64,000 nucleotides of DNA from an uncultured Oscillospiraceae bacterium. GTDB taxonomy: Bacteria > Bacillota_A > Clostridia > Oscillospirales > Oscillospiraceae. A model generated the notes under the pieces. It was not told the origin of the DNA and searched no databases. It saw only the letters and a program-made list of their open reading frames with translations. This document shows positions 47,107 through 54,866 of the stretch, piece by piece; positions within the stretch are counted from its first letter, which is position 1; every line of letters starts with the position of its first letter. The translations under genes were made by a program, and so were the position numbers. The stretch lies in assembly GCA_944387755.1 (NCBI GenBank), contig CALXGC010000059.1:5322-69321 (forward strand). Direction: 5' to 3'.

Positions 47107-49401
47107 TTAAGGAATCAGCGTATTTTCTGTAATAATTGCGCTCTGGCTGCCGGGGGCGGTGAAGTAATAGTTCAGAATCTCCGCCGCCAGAGAGGCCAGC
47201 ACAGAGCCGCTGCCGCCGTGCTCCACCACCAGGGAGACGGCGATCTGGGGGTCGTCGTAGGGGGCAAAGCACACAAACACGGCGTTGGAGTCGCTGGTGG
47301 AACTCACCTGGGCGGAGCCCGTCTTGGCGCCCACCTGCACCGGCACATTCCGGAAGGCGTTGGCCAGGGAGCCGCTGGTGGTCAGGTCCAGCATACCCTC
47401 CGCCACCGCCTCCAGGTTCTCCGGCTGGATGTTCAGCTCCGCCTGGACCTGGGGCTGGTACTCCTCCAGCACCTGGGAGAAGTCGCTGGACTTCACCGTC
47501 TTGAGCAGGTGGGTGGCGTACCGGGTGCCCCCGTTTACCAGCGTGGAGATATAGTTGGTGAGCTGCACCGGCGTCACCTGGGTGCTCTCCTGGCCGATGG
47601 CCACCGAGGTGATGTTGCCCTCGTACCAGGTGCCCCCCAGGGACTCGGTAAAGGCGGGACTGGCCATGACGCCGGCGCTCTCCGACAGCTCCAGGCCGGT
47701 TTTCTGGCCCAGGCCGAACATGGCGGCGTACCGGTCCAGGCGGTCGATGCCCACCTGATAGCCCACCTCATAGAAGAAGTAGTTGCAGGACACCTCGATC
47801 GCCTCGGTCACGTTCACCAGACCGTGGTTGCCCCCGTACTGCCGGTAAATCCAGCACTGGGGCTGCGGATAGGACCAGCGGCGGTAGACGCCCTCGTCCC
47901 GGATGCGGGTGTTGGGGGTGATGATCCCCTCCTCCAGTCCGGCGACGGCCGTGATCATTTTAAAGGTGGAGCCGGGGGGATACAGGCCCTGGAAGGCCCG
48001 GTTGTTCAGAGGGGTCAGGGGGTCGTCCTGAAGCTGCGGCCAGTCCTGGCTGAAGGTCTCCAGGGAGTAGGTGGGGTAGGAGGCCGCGGCCAGAATCTCC
48101 CCGGTGTCCACCGCCTGCACCACGCAGGCGGCGCCCCGCACCTCGTCGCTGAGGCCGGGCACGCGGGCGGCCAGCAGGTCCTCCACCATCTTTTGCAGAT
48201 TGATGTCGATGGTGAGGAACACGTTGCCCCCCGGCCGGGGGGCCAGGGACTCCCCCGTCTCCTCGTCCTCCAGCCAGACGGAGGAGGTGATTTTTCCGTC
48301 CTCATTGCGCTCCACGGCCCGCCGGCCGGGGGTCCCGTGGAGATAGGACTCAAAGGCCAGCTCCGCCCCCTCCCGGCCCACATAGTCGTTCTGGGTATAG
48401 CCCTGGTCCAGGCCCAGGTAGTACTCCACCTCTCCGGCCTCCATGGCGGCCACGCGGCCCAGCAGGTGGGCGGCGTACTCCGTCTCATATTTGCGCACGG
48501 AGGCGGTCTCAATCTCCACCCCCCGCAGGCCCAGCTCCTTGACGCGGGTGATGAAGTCCACGTCCACGTCCTCGGCAAAGTAGTACAGGGGCCAGTTGGT
48601 GATCCGGTTCCGGTAGTAGAGCTCATAGAGCACCCCCGCCGCGGCGCGGGCGTCCGTCTGGGACAGGTCTCCGATGTTCAGGGTGGGAACCGCCTCTCCG
48701 GCGGCCCCGGCCGCGTCCTCGTCCACGGCGTTTTCCCCCTGAATGCCGAAGTCCCTGCACATCATGCCCAGCAGGGCCTCCGCCGTGGGCAGCCGGTAGG
48801 GCTCAGGCTCCTCCTGGGGCGGCTCCTCCGGTCCCATGCCGAAGAAGGCTTTGACCCTGTCCCACAGGCCGGGCTCCTCCCCGGAGGGCTCCGCCGCCGG
48901 GATTTCCCCCTCCGCCAGTTCCTCCGGGTCCTCAATCCACTCCATATAGACCGCCAGGCGGCCCAGGCGGGTCAGGGTGTAGACGGTATTGCCCTCCCCG
49001 TCGGTTCCGGCGGTGTAGAAGGGGTCCTCCTCCGTGTAGGAGAAGGGGGGCGCCGCGGTGATGGGCAGGCTGTCCGCCCAGACCACACCCTCCTCCCGGC
49101 ACACCTGGATGAGGGAGAGGAGATTTTTGCACCGCGCCTCCGCCTCGCCCATCTGGGACAGGTTCAGCTCCACCTGGTAGGAGATCTCGTTGGACACCAG
49201 CACCTGGCCGTTGCGGTCCAGAATCAGGCCCCGGCTGGCCGGGACTGTCTCCGTCTCCGCCACCCGGTCCACCGACTGCCGGGCATAGTCCTCCCCGCCG
49301 ATGTACTGAATGCTGTACAGATTGGAGCACAAAAAGGTCATCAGCATAACCAGCGCCAGCACCACGCCCAAAATACGCCGGTGAAACTGCTTGGGATTCA
49401 C
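47107..49401 (-). CDS. mrdA: Penicillin-binding protein 2 (elongation transpeptidase)
   Basis: A 764-residue class B PBP of the cell-elongation machinery. One N-terminal membrane segment (ILGVVLALVMLMTFLCSN), a PBP dimerisation domain with a large acidic insert (~165-250, AEPSGEEPGLWDRVKAFF, absent from E. coli PBP2), then the transpeptidase: catalytic SxxK in PGSTFKMI, SxN in VSCNYFF, and KTG in GAKTGSAQ. Its GTG start, six bases after AAGGAGG, lies 16 bases after mreD. With mreD, mreC and maf it forms the rod-shape operon. RodA (its usual partner) is not in the window. Confidence 0.95.
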   Translation of the reverse strand: MNPKQFHRRILGVVLALVMLMTFLCSNLYSIQYIGGEDYARQSVDRVAETETVPASRGLILDRNGQVLVSNEISYQVELNLSQMGEAEARCKNLLSLIQVCREEGVVWADSLPITAAPPFSYTEEDPFYTAGTDGEGNTVYTLTRLGRLAVYMEWIEDPEELAEGEIPAAEPSGEEPGLWDRVKAFFGMGPEEPPQEEPEPYRLPTAEALLGMMCRDFGIQGENAVDEDAAGAAGEAVPTLNIGDLSQTDARAAAGVLYELYYRNRITNWPLYYFAEDVDVDFITRVKELGLRGVEIETASVRKYETEYAAHLLGRVAAMEAGEVEYYLGLDQGYTQNDYVGREGAELAFESYLHGTPGRRAVERNEDGKITSSVWLEDEETGESLAPRPGGNVFLTIDINLQKMVEDLLAARVPGLSDEVRGAACVVQAVDTGEILAAASYPTYSLETFSQDWPQLQDDPLTPLNNRAFQGLYPPGSTFKMITAVAGLEEGIITPNTRIRDEGVYRRWSYPQPQCWIYRQYGGNHGLVNVTEAIEVSCNYFFYEVGYQVGIDRLDRYAAMFGLGQKTGLELSESAGVMASPAFTESLGGTWYEGNITSVAIGQESTQVTPVQLTNYISTLVNGGTRYATHLLKTVKSSDFSQVLEEYQPQVQAELNIQPENLEAVAEGMLDLTTSGSLANAFRNVPVQVGAKTGSAQVSSTSDSNAVFVCFAPYDDPQIAVSLVVEHGGSGSVLASLAAEILNYYFTAPGSQSAIITENTLIP

Positions 49402-49417
49402 AGAGAGCCTCCTTCCG

Positions 49418-49930
49418 TCATGCCAGGCGGGTCCCCCCCACCCGGCGGAACACAGCGCGGAAAATCAGATAGACCACCGGGGTCCAGCACAGGGACAGCA
49501 GCACCTCCGGCACGGCCACCTGAAGCAGCACGTCCAGGGTGTCCAGCCGGATAAACAGCGCCCGAATCAACTGCAGGCCGTCCAGCGCCCCCAGCACCAC
49601 GGCGGAGCATAGCAGAAAGCTGAAAAAATTCTGGCTCAGAAAATACTGGGCCGCCGCTCCCACCGCCATTCCCGCCAGGGTCATGCCGAACACCAGCCCG
49701 CCGAAGCCGCCGGGATAGGTCAGCTCCCACAGCAGGCCCACCGCCAGGCCGAAGCCCCCTCCGGCCTGGGCGCCCTCCAGCACCGCCACCGCCGCCACCG
49801 CCAGGGGCAGCAGCAGCGGAATCACCCCAAAAAAGGTCAGCCGGTTGAGGACAAAGGCGTCCAGCACCCACACCGGGAGCAGGCCCAGGGCGTAAAACAG
49901 CCATTTGTGAATTTGATCCCGCGTGGTCAT
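49418..49930 (-). CDS. mreD: Rod shape-determining protein MreD
   Basis: A 170-residue membrane protein with about five segments (LFYALGLLPVWVLDAF, FFGVIPLLLPLAVAAVAVLEG, LVFGMTLAGMAVGAAAQYFL, FLLCSAVVLGALDG, LLSLCWTPVVYLIFRAVFRR), the MreD architecture. AAGGAGATG precedes the ATG. It lies between mrdA (16 bases downstream) and mreC, but a 220-base palindromic repeat block separates it from mreC. Confidence 0.85.
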   Translation of the reverse strand: MTTRDQIHKWLFYALGLLPVWVLDAFVLNRLTFFGVIPLLLPLAVAAVAVLEGAQAGGGFGLAVGLLWELTYPGGFGGLVFGMTLAGMAVGAAAQYFLSQNFFSFLLCSAVVLGALDGLQLIRALFIRLDTLDVLLQVAVPEVLLSLCWTPVVYLIFRAVFRRVGGTRLA

Positions 49931-49969
49931 GGGACATCTCCTTTCTGTGCCTCCCCCCACAGGAGAGAG

Positions 49970-50143
49970 GCCGTAGGGGCGCACATTGTGCGCCCGCCTG
50001 CCGGGACAAACGTATCCGTGGGGCGCGACGACCCCGGCGCGCCCGCCGTTTGGGAATCCCCCCGCCGCCTTCGGCGGCGCCCCCCTTTCACAAGGGGGGC
50101 CGTAGAGGCGCACATTGTGCGCCCGCCTGCCGGGGCAAAACAA
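49970..50143. repeat. Palindromic repeat block R7 inside the mre operon
   Basis: B (GGGGCGCACATTGTGCGCCC) at 49978-49997, C (GGGGCGCGACGACCCCGGCG) at 50021-50040, A (GCCGCCTTCGGCGGC, CCCCCCTTTCACAAGGGGGG) at ~50056-50100 and a second B (GAGGCGCACATTGTGCGCCC) at 50105-50124. The block lies between the mreC stop (50153) and the mreD start (49930), interrupting an otherwise tightly packed operon. Confidence 0.88.
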
Positions 50144-50152
50144 CAGCGGGTC

Positions 50153-50995
50153 CTACTCCACAATATCGAACTCTTTAATGACGAACACCTCAACCAGGGC
50201 GCTCAAATCCACCTCCGGGACCACCACGGCATAGCGGTTCATGCCGGAGGCGTCGCTGAACACGCCCTCCACCCGGCCCACCACCAGGCCGGAGGGGTAC
50301 ACGTCTCCCCGGCCGGAGGTGAGCACCTCGTCCCCGGCCACAAGCTGCGCCTCGTCGGGCAGATAGCCCAGACGGAGCTTGCCCTCCTGCATCAGGCCGA
50401 AGTCGCCCTCCAGCACGCCGGCGGTGTTGGTGCGGGTGATGATGCCCCCCATCTCCATGCTGGTGTCGATGACGGTGCTCAGCACGCAGTAGCGGCTCCC
50501 CACCTCAGAGACCACCCCCACCAGCAGTCCGGTGGAGGTGACGACGCAGTTGCCCGCCTGAATGCCGGACTCCTCCCCCTTGCTGAGAGTAAGGGTGGAC
50601 TGCCAGTTTGAAGTGGAGCGGGCCGTCACCTTGGCGGACTCAAAGACGAAATCCCGGCGGCGCTCCCGCAGGTCCAGCAGCTCCCGGAGCAGCTCATTCT
50701 CCTGGATGGCCTCCTCCCCCTGCCGGAGCTGCTCCTCCAGCTGGGCGTTGCGCGCCTCCAGACTGGCAATCTGCTCCTCCATCTCCCCATAGCGGAAGAC
50801 GTACCGGGACACCCCCTGGATGAGATCCCCCACCGCCGCCGCTCCATTGCGCACCGGCGCGGTGACGGCGGCGGCGAGATTGGACAGCGGGTCCGCCGTG
50901 CTGCCCATCAGCACAGAGGAAATTCCCAGCAGCACGCTGAGCAGCAGGGCGATAAGCAGCAGCCACACGCCGTTTCCCCGGAAAAAATTCTTCAC
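50153..50995 (-). CDS. mreC: Rod shape-determining protein MreC
   Basis: A 280-residue periplasmic-side scaffold of the elongasome. A single N-terminal membrane anchor (VWLLLIALLLSVLLGISSVLM), a coiled coil (~70-105, EEQIASLEARNAQLEEQLRQ), then the double beta-barrel MreC core: KGEESGIQAGNCVVTSTGLLVG (~150-170) and DEVLTSGRGDVYPSGLVVGRVEGV. The GTG start (50995) overlaps the maf stop as GTGA; AAGGAG lies ten bases upstream. It follows maf directly, so the order is maf-mreC-(repeat)-mreD-mrdA. Confidence 0.95.
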   Translation of the reverse strand: MKNFFRGNGVWLLLIALLLSVLLGISSVLMGSTADPLSNLAAAVTAPVRNGAAAVGDLIQGVSRYVFRYGEMEEQIASLEARNAQLEEQLRQGEEAIQENELLRELLDLRERRRDFVFESAKVTARSTSNWQSTLTLSKGEESGIQAGNCVVTSTGLLVGVVSEVGSRYCVLSTVIDTSMEMGGIITRTNTAGVLEGDFGLMQEGKLRLGYLPDEAQLVAGDEVLTSGRGDVYPSGLVVGRVEGVFSDASGMNRYAVVVPEVDLSALVEVFVIKEFDIVE

Positions 50996-51594
50996 AGATT
51001 TTGCTCCTTCTCTGCGGCCCGCGCCAGCAGGTCCACGCCGAAGCGGGCCAGTATCCGGCCCAGCCGGCACACGGGCAGGCCGACCACGTTAAAATAGTCC
51101 CCGGAGACGCCCTCCACCAGCAGGGCGCCGTACTCCTGAATGCCGTAAGCTCCCGCCTTGTCCATGGGCTCCCCGGTCGCCACATAGTTTTGGATCTCCT
51201 CCGCCGTCAGGGAGCGGAAGCGGACCCCGGTGGCCTCGTGTTCAGTGATGCAGTCCGCACCCCGGCGGACGGTGACGCCGGTGTACACCGTGTGCTCCCG
51301 GCCGGAAAGGGCCGCCAGCATAGCCGCGGCCTCCGTCCGGTCTTTGGGCTTGCCCAGGACCCAGCCGCTGATGGACACCACCGTGTCCGCCGCAATCACC
51401 AGGTCCTCCGGTCCCGCCTGGGCGGCAACCTCCGCCGCCTTTTCCCACGAAAGCTTCTCCACCAGCTCCGCCGGGGCCAGCGTGGGGTCCATGAACTCCT
51501 TCCCCTGGGCGGGTCGAACGATAAAATTCTTCAGGCCCATCCGCTCCAGCAGCTCCCGCCGCCGGGGGGATTGCGAGGCCAAAATTACGGCCAT
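50992..51594 (-). CDS. maf: Maf-family nucleotide pyrophosphatase
   Basis: A 200-residue house-cleaning nucleoside triphosphate pyrophosphatase; the Maf group hydrolyses dTTP/UTP or modified nucleotides. Family motifs: VILASQSPRRRELLERMG (start), the acidic ADTVVSISGWVLGKPKD, and YATGEPMDKAGAYGIQEYGA near residue 145. AGAGGAGGCGG precedes the ATG. It is the first gene of the shape operon, overlapping mreC. Confidence 0.95.
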   Translation of the reverse strand: MAVILASQSPRRRELLERMGLKNFIVRPAQGKEFMDPTLAPAELVEKLSWEKAAEVAAQAGPEDLVIAADTVVSISGWVLGKPKDRTEAAAMLAALSGREHTVYTGVTVRRGADCITEHEATGVRFRSLTAEEIQNYVATGEPMDKAGAYGIQEYGALLVEGVSGDYFNVVGLPVCRLGRILARFGVDLLARAAEKEQNL

Positions 51595-51649
51595 ACTGCC
51601 GCCTCCTCTTGTTCTTCTGTGTCTATGGGTCCGCCTGTGAACCCGTCTG

Positions 51650-52190
51650 CCCCTTCCGCCTCCCCCCAAAGCGGGAGACCTTTGGCGGCGCGCCGGGGCC
51701 GCCGGGTTAACCCCTTCCGCCTCGCTTCGCTCGGCACCTCCCCCGAAGGGGGAGGCTTTGGTGCAGACAGCGTCCGTTGCCGTAGGGGCGGCCTTTGGCC
51801 GCCCGCCCCTGTGAACGGGGGCGCGGAGGAAGTCCGAACCGGCGGGCGCGCCGGGGTCGTCGCGCCCCACGGATACGTCCGCCCTTTGCCCCCTTTTGAA
51901 AGGGGGTGCCGCCCAACGGGCGGCGGGGGATTGCTCTTCTCGCATACGTCCGCCGGTTTTAACCCGTCCGTCGGGCGCACATTTTGTGTCTCTACAGCCC
52001 CCCCCTGTGAAAGGGGGGGGGCCGAAGGGCCGGGGGGATTCCCAAACGTAGGCCGCGCCGGGGCGGCGCGCCCTACCCACCCGTCCGCCCCCCCCTCCGG
52101 CCCTTTGCGCCCCCTTCCCCCCGGTGGGGGGAAGGCTTTGGAGGAAGCAACGTCCGTTGCCGTAGGGGCGGCCCTTGCGGCCGCCCGTAA
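51650..52190. repeat. Palindromic repeat block R8, the largest (all module types)
   Basis: A 540-base gene-free region between maf and the DUF2262 gene. In order: E in inverse orientation (CCTCCCCCGAAGGGGGAGG, ~51737-51755), F (GGGGCGGCCTTTGGCCGCCC, ~51784), C (~51851), A whose inner stem is GCCGCCCAACGGGCGGC, a partial B, an A with GGCCGAAGGGCCGGGGGG, C, D (TTCCCCCCGGTGGGGGGAA, ~52119) and F (GGGGCGGCCCTTGCGGCCGC). Frames through it are repeat shadows. Confidence 0.88.
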
Positions 52191-52208
52191 ACCAACCGTG
52201 TGGGGGGC

Positions 52209-53087
52209 TCACCCCTCCATCCGGGCGTCCTCCGGCCCGCCGTCCAGAGAGGCGGTCACATGGACGGCATGTCCCCAGAACAGGTCGCCGTCGTTGAACC
52301 AGAACTCCAAACCGCCGCCGGCGGAGACCTGCACGGCGTCCAGCTCCAGCCGCTGGGCGAACTGCTGGGCGGTAATCTCCTCCGGCTCCTCCTGGGACTC
52401 GTCCTGCCGGGCCCAGTCGTTGGCGGCGTCCAGCAGCTTCTCCGCGGCGAAGGCCCGCACGCGCCCGTCCCAATCCTCCTGGGCGGCCATCAGCCGCCGG
52501 GCGTTCTCCACGCAGGCGTCCCAGTCCTCCTCCCGGTCAATATCCAGCCGGGCGGCGGCGCCGCGCCACTTCACCTCCGCCTCAAACCAGTTCACCGTCC
52601 GGTTGAGCACAAACGTCCCCAGATCGGGAACCCAGACAGACACCGGCTTCTTCTGCTCGTCCAGAATGGCCTTCATCTCCGGGTCCAGCATGGGCTGGGG
52701 CAGCTCCACCAAAAGGAAGGCGGAGAAATCCTCCGCCGGGCGGACCTTCACCTGGATGACGCTGTCTCTGGGAGCGCGGCGGCGCAGATAGGCCAGCAGC
52801 TTGTCGTCCGCCAGGGCCAGAAGGGGGACGCTCTCCCGGCGGGCGGGCTCCTCCCCGTCCGCGTCCTTCCAGGCGGTGAGCTCCAGGCGGGCCAACCAGG
52901 GGCCGCCCTCCCGCACCCGGTCCCCGCCGAAGCCGTTGGCCCCGGTGACGGCCAGAATGGTCCGCTCCTCCGGCAGGAACCTCCGCCCCAGGGTCCGCAG
53001 CTCCTCCGCCTCCTTTCCCGCCGCGCCGGCGGCCTTCCGCGGCTGCTCCTCTTCGGGAGCTTTCCGCTTTTTCAAAAATCCAAACAC
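52209..53087 (-). CDS. DUF2262-like protein
   Basis: A 292-residue soluble protein. The C-terminal half (~165-285: DWDACVENARRLMAAQEDWDGRV, AAEKLLDAANDWARQ, FAQRLELDAVQVSAGGGLEFWFNDGDLFWGHAVHV) fits the DUF2262 pattern; the N-terminal half (LARLELTAWKDADG..FSAFLLVELPQPMLDPE) is a second globular region. It starts MFGFLKKRKAPE at a GTG (53087) nine bases after AGAGG; a TTG six bases earlier is too close to the ribosome site. Function unknown. It follows dut by 27 bases in the same operon. Confidence 0.75.
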   Translation of the reverse strand: MFGFLKKRKAPEEEQPRKAAGAAGKEAEELRTLGRRFLPEERTILAVTGANGFGGDRVREGGPWLARLELTAWKDADGEEPARRESVPLLALADDKLLAYLRRRAPRDSVIQVKVRPAEDFSAFLLVELPQPMLDPEMKAILDEQKKPVSVWVPDLGTFVLNRTVNWFEAEVKWRGAAARLDIDREEDWDACVENARRLMAAQEDWDGRVRAFAAEKLLDAANDWARQDESQEEPEEITAQQFAQRLELDAVQVSAGGGLEFWFNDGDLFWGHAVHVTASLDGGPEDARMEG

Positions 53088-53114
53088 AGCCAAACGCCTC
53101 TTTTCCCTGTGATT

Positions 53115-53564
53115 TTAACGGCCCGTGGAGCCAAACCCTCCGGCTCCCCGCTCCGTCTGGTCCAGCTCCTCCGCCATCTGCACCTCCGCCTGGACCACGG
53201 GGACAACCATCAGCTGGGCGATGCGGTCCCCCGGCTGAACGACATATTCTGTCTCTCCCAGGTTGGACAGGCCCACCATAATCTCCCCCCGGTAGTCGCT
53301 GTCAATGAGCCCCACGCAGTTGGAGGGGACCACGCCGTGCTTTATCCCCAGTCCGCTGCGGGCCAGCACCAGGGCGGCGTAGTCCGCCGAGGGCAGGGCG
53401 ATGGCGATTCCCGTGGGAATTACCGCCCGTTTCCCCGGCCCCAGGGCGACGGGGCCGTCCAGACAGGCGTGCAGGTCCATGGCCGCCGCGCCGGGGGTAG
53501 CGTAAAAAGGGGCGGGTATCTCCCGCCCGATTTTGGGGGAGAGCGCTTTGACGTTCAGTTTCAT
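53115..53564 (-). CDS. dut: dUTP diphosphatase
   Basis: A 149-residue trimeric dUTPase that hydrolyses dUTP to dUMP and PPi. Five conserved motifs are present: AAAMDLHA (1), LARSGLG (2), VGLIDSDYRGEIMVGL (3, nucleophile Asp), GDRIAQLMVVP (4) and the C-terminal RGAGGFGSTGR (5). Length is normal. GAGGAATAGA precedes the ATG. It lies 39 bases after the luxC-like gene. Confidence 0.97.
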   Translation of the reverse strand: MKLNVKALSPKIGREIPAPFYATPGAAAMDLHACLDGPVALGPGKRAVIPTGIAIALPSADYAALVLARSGLGIKHGVVPSNCVGLIDSDYRGEIMVGLSNLGETEYVVQPGDRIAQLMVVPVVQAEVQMAEELDQTERGAGGFGSTGR

Positions 53565-53603
53565 TCTATTCCTCGCTTCTTCCGCCCGGCGGGCGGAGAT
53601 TTT

Positions 53604-54866
53604 TTATTGCTGCACGTCTGCCAGACGCACATACCGGCGCAGGGGATACGCCCCGTCGTGGGCCTCGTCGGGGAAGGTGCGGGACAGCTCTCCCGCCCGC
53701 GTCACCCGCGTGATGCCCGCCCGAACCAGCAGCTCGGCCAGCTGGGCCCGCTCCTCCGGGGCGCACAGCAGGCCCGCCGTCTGAAGCCGGCCCTTCTGCC
53801 GCCGCAAAACCTCCGGAACGGCCCGCCGGGGCAGGCGCTTCACCAGGACGTTTCCCCGGAGGGGGGACAGCTCCAGCTCCTGGTCGGGACACAGGGTGAG
53901 GGAACAGCCCTCCCCGAACCAGGTCCGCCCCGGCCGCTTCTCCGCCAGGCGCTCCAGGCGGTAGGTGTGGGTGTGGAGGGCGGCCTGGGCCGCCTGGTCC
54001 CGGCTCCGGCTCCGGGCCGCCTCCTGGAGGTGGGGCAGAAACTCTTCGCAGAACTCCTCCGCCTCCTCCAGGCGCTCCGTATCCAGAAAAATCACCTGAC
54101 AGGAGGAGCACAGCAGCCCTCCCGTGCGGACAATGTGCCCGGCCAGGGCGGACAGCTCCGCCTCCCGCTCCTCGTACCCCGCCACATAGGCGAAGCTGAG
54201 CCGGTGTCCCCACTCCACCAGCCGGCACCCCGGCGGGGCCAGCCTTCTCACGGCGGAGACGGCCCCGTCTCCGCCCCAGACCACAGCGCCGTCCGCCAGA
54301 GCGGCCAGGCGGGCCAGGGTCTCCGTGTCCTGAGAGGACGTCTCAAAGGCGTACAGATAGGGGGCCAGAAGGGGCTCCCGCTCCGTCAGCAGCTTCAGCG
54401 CCGCCAGGGACAGCCCCCTGTCCCCGTGGGGCAGCTTGATGAGGTTAACATTGCCCGTCAGCAGCCCCTCCGCCGCGCTGAAGAGGGGAATCCCCGGCTG
54501 GTTGCCCGGCGTCACATGGAACAGCACCCCCAGTGGCCGGACCAGCGTCCGTCCGAAGGGCCGCTCCAGGGCGCGGCCGGGGCGCAGCTCCCCCAGCTCC
54601 AGCTCCAGCCGGGCCTCCAGGGTCTCCCGGCGGAGCATCCAGCGGACCTCCGCCAGCTCCTCCCGCGTCCCCGGCGGGGCGTATTGGGCCAGCAGAAGGT
54701 CCAGCCCGCCCCCGTCCAGCGCCCGCCCCAGGCGGTCCAGGGCGGACAGCACCGCCTCCGCCTCCAGAGGCGGACCGGCCAGGGTCTCCGCCAGCTTCTC
54801 CTCCAGGCCGTCCAGCAGGCCGGGCAGGGCCTCCGGCCCCAGCAGCTCTCCCGCGGCAAAAATCAC
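53604..54866 (-). CDS. LuxC-like acyl-CoA reductase
   Basis: A 420-residue NAD(P)H-dependent acyl-CoA/acyl-enzyme reductase of the LuxC superfamily. The central region has PLGVLFHVTPGNQPGIPLFS (nucleotide-binding lead), NLIKLPHGDRGLS, VVWGGDGAVSAV and the putative catalytic cysteine in LLCSSCQVIFLD. In Lux systems LuxC reduces an acyl group to fatty aldehyde. The GTG start overlaps the LuxE-like stop (GTGA). No luxAB luciferase is present, so the product is likely used for lipid or wall metabolism. Confidence 0.88.
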   Translation of the reverse strand: MIFAAGELLGPEALPGLLDGLEEKLAETLAGPPLEAEAVLSALDRLGRALDGGGLDLLLAQYAPPGTREELAEVRWMLRRETLEARLELELGELRPGRALERPFGRTLVRPLGVLFHVTPGNQPGIPLFSAAEGLLTGNVNLIKLPHGDRGLSLAALKLLTEREPLLAPYLYAFETSSQDTETLARLAALADGAVVWGGDGAVSAVRRLAPPGCRLVEWGHRLSFAYVAGYEEREAELSALAGHIVRTGGLLCSSCQVIFLDTERLEEAEEFCEEFLPHLQEAARSRSRDQAAQAALHTHTYRLERLAEKRPGRTWFGEGCSLTLCPDQELELSPLRGNVLVKRLPRRAVPEVLRRQKGRLQTAGLLCAPEERAQLAELLVRAGITRVTRAGELSRTFPDEAHDGAYPLRRYVRLADVQQ

